Source: Cognaticolwellia beringensis (GTDB lineage: Bacteria; Pseudomonadota; Gammaproteobacteria; Enterobacterales; Alteromonadaceae). From it: a stretch of 64,000 bases of DNA. Under the pieces are notes generated by a model. The model did no database searches. It saw only the letters and a list, made by a program, of their open reading frames with translations, and was not told where the DNA came from. The stretch covers positions 3,472,001 to 3,536,000 of the forward strand of contig NZ_CP020465.1 of assembly GCF_002076895.1 (NCBI RefSeq), given 5' to 3'. Shown piece after piece: positions 41,718 to 53,212 of this stretch; position 1 is the first letter of the stretch, and each line of letters starts with the position of its first letter. Both the position numbers and the translations under genes were made by a program.

Positions 41718-44611
<2,894 letters not shown>

Positions 44612-44748
44612 ACAACACCCAAGTGGTTTTGTAGGTAAGTTTGACAAACATCACGCATAACATAGTGATGAATAAGAGAAACCAATACGTATTTATATCG
44701 ACATAGAGCTAAGGCTTTATGTAAACAGCTTTCAAGATTGACCTTTTT

Positions 44749-44865
44749 TGTCTAGCGACAATAGCGACATGGCCCCACCTGATCCCATTCCGAACTCAGA
44801 AGTGAAACGTGTTAGCGCCGATGGTAGTGTGGGAGTTCCCATGTGAGAGTAGGACATTGCTAGGC
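44749..44865 (+). rRNA. rrf: 5S ribosomal RNA
   Basis: Complete 5S rRNA, about 117 nt, with TGTCTAGCGAC pairing with the 3' GTTGCTAGGC-type end, and the conserved CCGAACTCAGAAGTGAAACG core. It is followed directly by a strong terminator. Confidence 0.97.
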
Positions 44866-44878
44866 TTCTATTTAGAAG

Positions 44879-44908
44879 AGCCCGTTACGAAAGTGACGGG
44901 CTTTTTGC
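44879..44908 (+). terminator. rRNA operon terminator
   Basis: AGCCCGTTAC and GTGACGGGCT form a stem around GAAA (one mismatch) and run into T5, 14 bases after 5S. Confidence 0.92.
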
Positions 44909-44940
44909 TGTCTGTCGTTTAAGAAAATTCAGTGATAAAC

Positions 44941-45167
44941 GCTAAAACGACCATAGCGGGATAGCTCCACCTGCTCCCATTCCTAACTCATAAGTTAAAC
45001 CGGTTAGCGCCGGTGGTAAAGAGCGTGTGGGTGTTCTTCTCTTTATGTGAGAGGGACGCCGTTCCTGCACATCCATGTGCCCACGGCATTAGTGCATCTC
45101 GGTAATTGCTCCTGCATTACGCTACTAACCTACATCCATGTAGGAACTTGCACGTCATTGCTAGGCT
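44941..45167 (+). pseudogene. Degenerate second 5S rRNA, interrupted
   Basis: A worn 5S copy, 75 bases after the first. Recognisable blocks in order: ATAGCGGGATAGCTCCACCTG, CCCATTCCTAACTCATAAG, GTTAGCGCCGGTGGTA, GTGTGGG, TGTGAGAGGGAC, then after a break at 45058-45155 the 5S end CATTGCTAGGCTTCTATT. Many base changes and a small insert in the loop-E arm mean it is unlikely to fold as functional 5S. It ends in its own terminator, so a transcript is still possible. It probably arose by tandem duplication of 5S plus terminator. Confidence 0.85.
45058..45155 (+). repeat. Insertion in the 5S pseudogene with paired palindromes
   Basis: About 98 bases break the pseudogene between GGGAC and CATTGCTAGG. 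They contain two palindromes of the same design, GCACATCCATGTGC at 45067-45080 and CCTACATCCATGTAGG at 45129-45144. The second differs by one loop base from the CCTACATCCCTGTAGG in the repeat upstream of pssA. There is no open frame, so it resembles a small non-autonomous palindromic element. Confidence 0.75.
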
Positions 45168-45178
45168 TCTATTAAGAG

Positions 45179-45209
45179 AAACCCGTAGCTAACGCTACGG
45201 GTTTTTGCT
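45179..45209 (+). terminator. Terminator after the 5S pseudogene
   Basis: A perfect 11-bp stem AAACCCGTAGC with its complement around TAAC, followed by a T run. It sits at the place that matches the terminator after the intact 5S, but the stem sequence differs. Confidence 0.88.
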
Positions 45210-45323
45210 TTCTGGTGTTTAGAAAATATAATATATCAAAAATGAGCTTGAAACTTGTGGGGGCTTTAGTCACCTTTAGTTGATTTTATTCAGGCGAATA
45301 GATTTGTCTTACACTGCTAAGAG

Positions 45324-46124
45324 CACTGCTCGGTGAAGCGCGAAGCGCCTCAGTACTTACTCGGTGGTGGATAATCTTTTAGTTTTTAAACACACAACAA
45401 GGTTCACCACAGAGAACACCGAGGGACTACGTCCTACACCGAGGAAAGATAAGACACAAAGGCCAAAATCACTCGTCACTGCTCGGTGAAGCGCGAAGCG
45501 CCTCAGTACTTACTCGGTGGTGAATAATCTTTTAGTTTTTTAAACACAAGACAAGGTTCAACACAGAGAACACTGAGGGACTGCGTCCTACACCGAGGAA
45601 AGATAAGTCACTAAGCCCAAAATCACAGGGAGTAAGCAAAGAGAAGTCAATGAGAGCTTAAATCAAATGAATATGCTTTCTTATGTTTTACGTAAAAAAA
45701 TCACACGTCACTGCTCGGTGAAGCGCGAAGCGCCTCAGTACTTACTCGGTGGTGAATAATCTTTTAGTTTTTTAAACACAAGACAAGGTTCAACACAGAG
45801 AACACCGAGGGACTGCGTCCTACACCGAGGAAAGAGCAGACACAAAGCCAAAAATCACTCGTCACTGCTCGGTGAAGCGCCTCAGTACTTACTCGGTGGT
45901 GAATAATCTTTTAGTTTTTTAAACACAAGACAAGGTTCACCACAGAGAACACCGAGGGACTGCGTCCTACACCGAGGAAAGATAAGTCACTAATCCCAAA
46001 ATCACAGGGAGTAAGCAAAGAGAAGTCAATGAGAGCTTAAATGAAATGAATATGCTTTCTTATATTTTACGTAAAAAATCACTCGTCACTGCTCGATGAA
46101 GCGCCTCTGGCAATATCGGTGGTA
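45324..46124. repeat. Nested tandem repeat array
   Basis: Five copies of a unit beginning CACTGCTCGGTGAAG start at 45324, 45477, 45709, 45863 and 46087; the last is cut off after about 38 bases. Unit lengths alternate at 153, 232, 154 and 224, so a pair of about 380 bases (short plus long) was itself duplicated. The long units add a tail with CACAGGGAGTAAGCAAAG. Each unit carries CTCGGTG twice and its inverse CACCGAG twice, able to form hairpins. The fourth unit lost one of two GAAGCGC copies. I see no open frame. Confidence 0.93.
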
Positions 46125-46436
46125 AAGAAAAAATAGCTATTAGCTTTGAGTTAATCTCAAAGCTATGCGTGTAGTGCTTGTTTTAACTTATAGCTGATAA
46201 CTTATAGTTAATAGCTTTGAACTTAACACTTTACTGTCGGCTAAAGTCACACCTACAATTTAATTATTGCTTGAATAAAATTACACACTATAAACTTAGA
46301 TGGAGTTCTGATTGGACAAGATAATTAAACTATAGCGCTTTTTATAAAGATAGGAGTAACAGATCAGGCTAAAAAAAGGGAAAGCACCTACGTACTCTCC
46401 CTAATTAAAACACTAGTTGGGACTAGTTAAAAGTTA
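46125..46436. other. Intergenic between the repeat array and the first subtilase
   Basis: Holds a perfect 10-bp palindrome TAGCTTTGAG/CTCAAAGCTA around TTAAT at 46141-46165 and related TAGCTTTGA fragments nearby, then the terminator at 46371-46402. No gene is seen. Confidence 0.6.
46371..46402 (-). terminator. Terminator of the first subtilase gene
   Basis: On the minus strand AGGGAGAG pairs with CTTTCCCT (one mismatch) and runs into T7, about 35 bases past the stop. Confidence 0.7.
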
Positions 46437-48839
46437 CTATGGATTGTAAGTTACATTTAAACTTACACCGCTGGCTGCAGAGTATCCGTAAATACCAATG
46501 TGCCATGTATCCGCGATAGGGTTAGTAAATGGACATGACTCTGTATTACCACTTTTATATGGACGACAGTCATAAGTTGAAGAGGTAGGTTTTGCACCGC
46601 GACGAATGTATAAATCTGCATCACCTGTACCACCACTCATATTAAAATCTAGTGTGGCCATGCCAGCAGGAACGTTGATCGTATAATAAGTCCACGCACC
46701 TTTAGCTACACTAACATCAGTTACAGAAGCACTTCCACCAGTCGCACCGCCGCCAGTAGTTGGTTCTGTGAAGCTTCCGGTTAAATTAACACCGGTAAAT
46801 GCTGAATAACCTATGACCTTAACATGGTAAGTTCCTGCTTGTGCTGAAGCGATAGGACAAGACTCTACATTTCCACCTTTGTAAGGGCGACAATCATAGC
46901 TAGATGTTGTTGGAGCAGAACCGAATTTAACGTAAAGGTCGGCATCACCTGTGCCACCAGCCATATTAAAGTTTAGATCTGTTGCACCAGCTGGAACTAC
47001 CATAGTAAAGCTCAGCTCTTGTGATGCTGAGCCTGTCAAGTTTGTTTTAGCTACACCGTTTGCAAGTTCGTTGCCACCGCCTGTTGGAGGTGGTGTAGTA
47101 CCACCACAGCTTGCTGCTAAAGCGTCGGAAGCCGCTTTAGCTTGAACTAATCCGTAACCAGTTTTGTCATCACGACCCGCAACATCTAAGTCAACTGCTG
47201 TCGATTTCAAAGCATTACGAACTTCAGTTGCGCTACAGCTAGGGTTATTGCTCCAAACTATAGCAGCGACACCAGTAACATGTGGTGTTGCCATCGATGT
47301 ACCGTTGTAATATGCGTAGTTTTGATTGCCAACTACATTTAAATTAGCTGATGTGCCTAACTGGCCCATAAGTTGTAAACCTAATGTACGGTTTATTGAA
47401 ACTGTTGGGACAGTTACATCAGTATTAGCATCGACTAAAAAAGGATTTTGTAAACCAGGACGAGCGCTATTACTATATACAATAACACCTGATGCACCTG
47501 CATCAGCACAAGCTTTGGCTGGGTTTATTTCTGGATAGTTACTACCTTTTTGGTTGTCATTACGTTCTGCTAAACAAATATTACCTGAGACGTTTGAACA
47601 GCTGTAGCTACTACCTGAAAGAGTACAAGCTGATAAAACACCATTAGCTGAACTGTTTACATTGCTTACGGTGAAGCTACCAGCACTTTGAATGTAATGT
47701 GTTTGCGGTACAACTTCATCGTTACCATAAATTGTAGAACCTAGTGTGATATAACCTAAGCGGCCATCACCAGCAACGGTAGATAAAATAGCTTCACCTG
47801 GGGCTGAAATTTCAACTTGTGGTGTGTATTGAGAAAACTCTGCATGTTGACGGCCTTGATCAAGCGCACCAACGGCCATGACTGAGTCATAAGAAGCAGG
47901 GTAAGATAAAGTAGCATCACCATCATTACCTGATGCAGCAATTAATAACACACCAGCATCTGCAGCTGCTTGTAAAGAATTCTGTTCAGCCGTACTTGAG
48001 CCTGCTCCACCTAAACTCATATTAATCACTTTAGCGCCATTATTTACACAGGTATCAACAGCATCAACTAAATCACCAACATAACCCCAGCCGGCTTCGT
48101 TGAATACTTTAACAATGTGTAAATTCACATTAGTGTTCGGCATAATACCGACAACACCTTCTGAGTTATTAACTGCTGCGATAGTGCCGGCAACATGTGT
48201 ACCGTGAGAGCCGCCATTTTGATACCAGTTACCTGTACCTGAGTTATTTGTGCCTGATGCATTGTTAGCATTTAAATCTGGATTTACACGCTCATAACCT
48301 GAATCAATAATACAAACCGTCATGTTTGCTGCATCATTATCAGTAAGCTGATCTGATTGTGTATCCTCAATACCCCATGGTTGATTTTGTGCCATTAAGT
48401 AACGCTTGAAATCTGGTTCTGCAAATTCTACATCTGCATGGTTATTAAGCTCCATGACCATAGTTTTAACATCATCAATGTTCTTTTGTTGGCCTAGAGA
48501 AATAACATGGCGACCATTTTTCAATTTCTTCAAATGTTTTAAGCTTTGACCTGCTTTTTTAGCTAAACCTTTGGGCAGGGTTTTCTCTGAAACTAAGCCG
48601 TTTAAAGCCTGTGCTTCAAAACCGTTTTTATATTTAACAATAATACGGTCTGTAAATTTGTGGTTTTTAACTTTTTGACTATTTTTCCATTGTCCAAATT
48701 TTACATTTTCCGCGGTCATAGTATTGTTTGTATTTACAGGTGTTAGCTGTAATTCAGCGGCTTGAGATGTTTGCGCGTTACTTGCTGCTAATATAGAAAG
48801 GGTTAATGCACTTAAACCTAAAATTTTGTTGTTTATCAT
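46437..48839 (-). CDS. Secreted S8 subtilase with PA insert and two PPC domains
   Basis: Extracellular serine protease of 800 residues. Seen: signal peptide; inhibitor-like prodomain to about residue 145; catalytic Asp179 (CIIDSGYE), His212 (SHGTHVAG) and Ser515 (NGTSMATPHV); a protease-associated insert before the Ser block; then two pre-peptidase C-terminal (PPC) domains, each with GGTGDADLYV/I and SYDCRPYK-type blocks, separated by glycine- and proline-rich linkers. PPC domains are usually removed after export. GGAG lies 10 bases before the ATG. It is divergent from the second subtilase over a 359-base gap. Confidence 0.95.
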   Translation of the reverse strand: MINNKILGLSALTLSILAASNAQTSQAAELQLTPVNTNNTMTAENVKFGQWKNSQKVKNHKFTDRIIVKYKNGFEAQALNGLVSEKTLPKGLAKKAGQSLKHLKKLKNGRHVISLGQQKNIDDVKTMVMELNNHADVEFAEPDFKRYLMAQNQPWGIEDTQSDQLTDNDAANMTVCIIDSGYERVNPDLNANNASGTNNSGTGNWYQNGGSHGTHVAGTIAAVNNSEGVVGIMPNTNVNLHIVKVFNEAGWGYVGDLVDAVDTCVNNGAKVINMSLGGAGSSTAEQNSLQAAADAGVLLIAASGNDGDATLSYPASYDSVMAVGALDQGRQHAEFSQYTPQVEISAPGEAILSTVAGDGRLGYITLGSTIYGNDEVVPQTHYIQSAGSFTVSNVNSSANGVLSACTLSGSSYSCSNVSGNICLAERNDNQKGSNYPEINPAKACADAGASGVIVYSNSARPGLQNPFLVDANTDVTVPTVSINRTLGLQLMGQLGTSANLNVVGNQNYAYYNGTSMATPHVTGVAAIVWSNNPSCSATEVRNALKSTAVDLDVAGRDDKTGYGLVQAKAASDALAASCGGTTPPPTGGGNELANGVAKTNLTGSASQELSFTMVVPAGATDLNFNMAGGTGDADLYVKFGSAPTTSSYDCRPYKGGNVESCPIASAQAGTYHVKVIGYSAFTGVNLTGSFTEPTTGGGATGGSASVTDVSVAKGAWTYYTINVPAGMATLDFNMSGGTGDADLYIRRGAKPTSSTYDCRPYKSGNTESCPFTNPIADTWHIGIYGYSAASGVSLNVTYNP

Positions 48840-49198
48840 TTTGGGGTAACTCCAATTTTTACGCTGAATGAAGCAAAGTAAGGCTACATCGGACGTATTG
48901 TTTTTATCGTTGGATGATTTGTCATCGTTATCAAGCTTCGCGTTTTTAACAGAAATTGAATAGTAAAAAAAAGACTGTTTTTAATAAAATAACGACAAGT
49001 AATTAATTTTATTTATATATTAACTTATTGTTTTATAGTGTATTTACTGTTTAATGTCGTTTTTTCATGAAAAAAAGTCGTATTTTTGCTAGGGGGTTTT
49101 TGAGTAGCTGTTAGTATCGAAGAACGTTCAAGGCAAAGCGCCCTGACATTAAACAATAATAATAAAAGTTCATTACAACAGAGATACCTGGAGCATCT
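48840..49198. other. Divergent promoter region of two subtilases
   Basis: 359 AT-rich bases between oppositely transcribed proteases, likely holding both promoters and any shared operator. I see no convincing operator palindrome. Confidence 0.45.
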
Positions 49199-51031
49199 AT
49201 GAAAATTTCTAAATTTACAAATTCTATCCTTGCCATTGCGGTAACTACAGCATTTTCTGCGCAAGCAGCTGACGACAGATACATCATAAAAGTTGACGAA
49301 AGTAAAAAAGGAATTGTTAAAGCATTAGCTAAAAAGTTAAATGCTGAGTTAAAGATAGATGGTAAGGGATTCTTCGCCGCATCTTTTAAAGGTAAAACTT
49401 TAGCGGAAGTAAAAGGCTTAATGAACAACCCGCATATTCAAATGATTGAAGAAGATCAACGTCGCAGTGCCAGCTCGTTATATAACGATGATGTTGGCAA
49501 CGCGATGACACAACAGTTAACGCCTTATGCGGTATATCAATCACAAGCAAACCAAGTCGTTTTTAATAATGCTTCTGGTATGAAAGTTTGTGTTATTGAT
49601 TCTGGTCTAGACCGCTCAAATACTGACTTTATTTGGAACAATATTACGGGTGATAATGACTCTGGTACAGGTAACTGGGATGAACATGGTGGTCCTCACG
49701 GAACGCACGTAGCAGGTACTATTGGTGCCGCCGATAACAATATTGGTGTTGTGGGTATGGCGCCAGGCGTCGATATGCATATTATCAAAGTATTTAACGC
49801 CGCTGGTTGGGGATATTCTTCAGACTTAGCATTTGCAGCTGATAAATGTAGTGCTGCAGGTGCAAATATTATTAGTATGAGTTTGGGTGGTGGTGGTGCT
49901 AACAGCACTGAAGAGAATGCCTTTAAAGCCTTTACTGATGCTGGTGGTTTAGTTGTAGCTGCAGCAGGTAATGACGGTAATAATGTACGATCTTACCCCG
50001 CAGGTTATCCATCAGTAATGATGATTGGTGCTAATGATGCCGATAATAACATTGCAGACTTTTCTCAGTTCCCTAGCTGTACAGTCTCGACAGGGCGTGG
50101 CAAAAAAGTAACAACAACTACCGATGAAACCATTTGTGTTGAAGTAACGGCAGGTGGCGTAGATACGCTTTCAACTTATCCTGCAGGTTTAGCTACAAGT
50201 GCTTCTATGAGTGCAGATGGTACAGCATATGCGTCATCTTCAATGGAGAATACCGGTAATGCTAGTGGTAATACTTATTACATGGGTACCGCTGAAGCTA
50301 CAGATAGTGGTGCGAACGGTAATGTCTGTGTTATTGATCGCGGCGTGATTTCATTTCACGATAAAGTGCAAAACTGTGAAAACTCAGGTGGTATTGGCGC
50401 TATTTTGATCAATAACGAAGCCGGTATGCTTTATGGTACATTGGGTGATATTAATGCAACAACAATTCCGGCTGTTGGCGCAACGCTTGAAGACCGTAGT
50501 GCTTTACTTGCTGCTACAACGGCTAACATATCAATTGGTGCTACTGATTACGGCTTTATGAGCGGTACTTCTATGGCAACTCCAGCTGTTTCGGGTATAG
50601 CAGCACTAGTATGGTCAAATCATAATGAGTGTACAGGTACTGAAATTCGTGAAGCTTTGAAAGCTACAGCTGAAGATAATGGCGCTGCTGGCCACGATGT
50701 TTACTTCGGTCACGGTATTGTTAAAGCGGCAACTGCCGATGCATATTTAACAGCAAATGGCTGTTCTGGTGGCGTAACACCACCACCTGCGGGCGGCGAC
50801 ATTAGTTTAATGGCTAACGGTTATTTCGCTAAAGGTAAGAACAAGGTCGATTTATCATGGTCGGGTGCATCAACTAGTAGTGTAGATATTTTCCGTAATG
50901 GTGCTTTAATAACAACGACTTCTAACGATGGTGCTTTCACAGATAGTTTTAGAACCTCAGGCACATTTACCTACAAGGTATGTGACCAAGGTACGACTAA
51001 CTGTTCTACGGAAGCCTCCGTATCGTTTTAA
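49199..51031 (+). CDS. Secreted S8 subtilase with PA insert and Fn3-like tail
   Basis: Extracellular serine protease of 610 residues. Seen: signal peptide ending AQA near residue 23; a prodomain of the I9 kind (RYIIKVDESKKG ... IQMIEEDQ); catalytic Asp134 (CVIDSGLD), His167 (PHGTHVAG) and Ser458 (SGTSMATPAV); a protease-associated insert near residues 370-430; and a proline-linked C-terminal domain of about 90 residues (KVDLSWSGASTSSVDIFRNG) that looks like fibronectin type III. The tail replaces the PPC domains of its divergent neighbour. A terminator follows. Confidence 0.94.
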   Translation: MKISKFTNSILAIAVTTAFSAQAADDRYIIKVDESKKGIVKALAKKLNAELKIDGKGFFAASFKGKTLAEVKGLMNNPHIQMIEEDQRRSASSLYNDDVGNAMTQQLTPYAVYQSQANQVVFNNASGMKVCVIDSGLDRSNTDFIWNNITGDNDSGTGNWDEHGGPHGTHVAGTIGAADNNIGVVGMAPGVDMHIIKVFNAAGWGYSSDLAFAADKCSAAGANIISMSLGGGGANSTEENAFKAFTDAGGLVVAAAGNDGNNVRSYPAGYPSVMMIGANDADNNIADFSQFPSCTVSTGRGKKVTTTTDETICVEVTAGGVDTLSTYPAGLATSASMSADGTAYASSSMENTGNASGNTYYMGTAEATDSGANGNVCVIDRGVISFHDKVQNCENSGGIGAILINNEAGMLYGTLGDINATTIPAVGATLEDRSALLAATTANISIGATDYGFMSGTSMATPAVSGIAALVWSNHNECTGTEIREALKATAEDNGAAGHDVYFGHGIVKAATADAYLTANGCSGGVTPPPAGGDISLMANGYFAKGKNKVDLSWSGASTSSVDIFRNGALITTTSNDGAFTDSFRTSGTFTYKVCDQGTTNCSTEASVSF

Positions 51032-51050
51032 TTAGTTTAAATCAGTAATT

Positions 51051-51087
51051 AAAATATCCGGCTTTTTATGAAGCTGGATATTTTTGT
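51051..51087 (+). terminator. Terminator after the second subtilase
   Basis: AAATATCCGGCTT pairs with AAGCTGGATATTT (one mismatch) around a TTTATG loop and runs into a T tract. Confidence 0.88.
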
Positions 51088-51297
51088 TTACTCAGTTTAG
51101 TAAATAAAATGTAATTATATAGTTAAAAGATGTTAAGTGGTGTGGTAATGTTTGCTGGTCGCTTGAAGATATAGCGATTTTATAAAGTGATATTGACATG
51201 ACTTTTGTCGTTGTTAGTTGATGTAAACATATGAAGTTATTCACCCTACTGTTTTTAAATAAAGTTTAAAAAGATGTAACGGGCAAAGGGGATTAAA

Positions 51298-52989
51298 ATG
51301 TCGTTCACTTCGAACCAAAATAAGATAAAGCTTTTTTCAATCATGGCAGGCTTATTTACTTTAGCATTGCTAATAGGATTTAAATCAACAGCGAAAACTG
51401 ATGATGCTGTTCAGTCATATATCATTAGTGCCAAGAATTTCACGTTACTTAAAAACAATCTAAAAGCATTAGGTGTACTGCCATCACATGAATTAAAAAT
51501 AATTGATTCGGTAGCCGTAGATTTAACCAATGCACAACTTAACGAGTTGCAAAAAAAGCAACAAATTACCGTGTCTACCAATCATAAAGTTGAATTAAGT
51601 GGCCAAGCTTATGGTCAGCGCAGATGGCAACCTAAGTCAGTTGTTACTGAGCAAGTTGATGCGACTTACGTGCATCAAACAGGTAATTTTGGTGAAGGCG
51701 TTACCATTGGCTTTTTAGATACAGGCCTTGATCAATTACAGGGTTTAGCAACCGACTTACAAGGTCGTGATAAAGCTTGGGGCACATATGATGCCATTAA
51801 TGATACGGTAAGTAATTATGGCGTCGAAGCAAGTGGGCATGGTACACACGTTGCTAGTATTGCGGTAAATAGTGACTATGATAGCAATGGTCAAATATAC
51901 GGCGTTGCACCTAATGCTGCACATGTAGGTATAAAAGCTTTTGATGACGAAGGCAAGGCTACATATGCAGACGTTATTCGTGGCATAGGTTGGGCATTAG
52001 AAGTTAAAGATCAAATAAACTTACGTGTGCTTAATATGTCATTTAGCGGGCCCGTTCGTTCAAACTACTGGGAAGACCCGTTAAATAAAGCGGTAATGAA
52101 AGCTTGGCAAGCCGGTATTGTCGTTGTAGCTTCAGCAGGTAATAAAGGCCCTGATCCTATGTCTATTGGTGTACCAGGTAATGTACCTTATATTATTACC
52201 GTTGGTGCGATGACTGACGATTATACGTCATTCAATTATTCAGATGATAAAGTTGCGAGCTTTAGTGGTGCCGGACCGACTGCCGAAGGTTTTGTTAAAC
52301 CTGATATTCTTGCACCTGGTGGACATATTTCGGGTCTAATGTCATTTGATTCGCAAATTGTTATCGACCATCCTGAATTTCATGATGGTGGCCGTTATTT
52401 TGAAATGTCAGGTACCTCACAAGCTGCTGCTGTAGTTTCTGGAGTCGTTGCTTTATTATTAACCGATAACCCTGCATTAACACCCGATCAAGTTAAATGT
52501 AAACTGTTAGCTAGTGCCTATAGCGCAAATAACGCAGATGGTAGTAAGCGATATAGTGTATTTCAGCAAGGTGCTGGTTTAATTAGTGCTTATTACGCTA
52601 TTGCTAGTACTGAAGTAAATTGCGCAAATAATACCTTAGATATTGCTAAAGACTTAAATGATGAAGAACATTATTCAGGACCTGCCAATATTAACGATGA
52701 TGGCAACTTTTATGTTGAAGGCTTAGGCGAAGAGTATGTATGGGACACAAACGATTCTAATTTTGTTGGCGACGGTATGCTTTGGAAAACTTCACTGTCA
52801 GCTTATAGTGCGTGGCAAGATACAGCAACAACAGATGGTATGTTGTGGAAGACAGACTTTGAAACAGATGGCATGTTGTGGAAAACAGGTTTTGGAACAG
52901 ACGGTATGTTGTGGAAGACAAGTTTTGAAACTGACGGCATGTTATGGAAGACTACAATAGATATTAATAGTTGGGTCGAGCCACAATAA
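51298..52989 (+). CDS. S8 subtilase with C-terminal DGMLWKT repeats
   Basis: Serine protease of 563 residues with an N-terminal signal or anchor (LFSIMAGLFTLALLIGF), a prodomain, and catalytic Asp141 (FLDTGLD), His181 (GHGTHVAS) and Ser374 (SGTSQAAAV). No PA insert is visible. After residue 450 comes a short linker, then five copies of DGMLWKT at 492, 513, 524, 535 and 546, the last four at an 11-residue pitch, ending WVEPQ. The repeats are too short for PPC or Fn3 domains; they may bind a surface or take part in export. A terminator follows. Confidence 0.92.
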   Translation: MSFTSNQNKIKLFSIMAGLFTLALLIGFKSTAKTDDAVQSYIISAKNFTLLKNNLKALGVLPSHELKIIDSVAVDLTNAQLNELQKKQQITVSTNHKVELSGQAYGQRRWQPKSVVTEQVDATYVHQTGNFGEGVTIGFLDTGLDQLQGLATDLQGRDKAWGTYDAINDTVSNYGVEASGHGTHVASIAVNSDYDSNGQIYGVAPNAAHVGIKAFDDEGKATYADVIRGIGWALEVKDQINLRVLNMSFSGPVRSNYWEDPLNKAVMKAWQAGIVVVASAGNKGPDPMSIGVPGNVPYIITVGAMTDDYTSFNYSDDKVASFSGAGPTAEGFVKPDILAPGGHISGLMSFDSQIVIDHPEFHDGGRYFEMSGTSQAAAVVSGVVALLLTDNPALTPDQVKCKLLASAYSANNADGSKRYSVFQQGAGLISAYYAIASTEVNCANNTLDIAKDLNDEEHYSGPANINDDGNFYVEGLGEEYVWDTNDSNFVGDGMLWKTSLSAYSAWQDTATTDGMLWKTDFETDGMLWKTGFGTDGMLWKTSFETDGMLWKTTIDINSWVEPQ

Positions 52990-53000
52990 TAAATTTTGAT

Positions 53001-53032
53001 AAAAAGCCACTTGTAAAATAGTGGTTTTTTAT
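53001..53032 (+). terminator. Terminator after the third subtilase
   Basis: AAAAAGCCACT pairs with AGTGGTTTTTT around TGTAAAAT; T6 completes it. Confidence 0.8.
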
Positions 53033-53212
53033 ATGTTGAATAAATTTTATGGGCTCTGAAAATTTCTGTATTTGCTTATCACTAACATCCAAGACCTATT
53101 TTATAACGCACAAAGTCAGTTTTATTCTAGTTTAAACACGAATCACTACAATAATTTTCAATATAGTTAAAGGTATTACTTCCCCAAGCTAATCACAGGT
53201 TAACGCTATCTA

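Noticed and set aside
45324..46124. The repeat array as an insertion sequence or gene
   Set aside because: No open frame of useful length on either strand and no terminal inverted repeats of transposon type.
46141..46165. The TAGCTTTGAG palindrome as the terminator of the first subtilase
   Set aside because: A better T-tailed hairpin lies closer to the stop codon at 46371-46402; this one has no adjacent T run.
52736..52960. A Cys-rich frame (repeats of CCGRQ type) over the subtilase tail
   Set aside because: It is the +1 shadow of the DGMLWKT repeat DNA; the true frame is fixed by the catalytic domain upstream.
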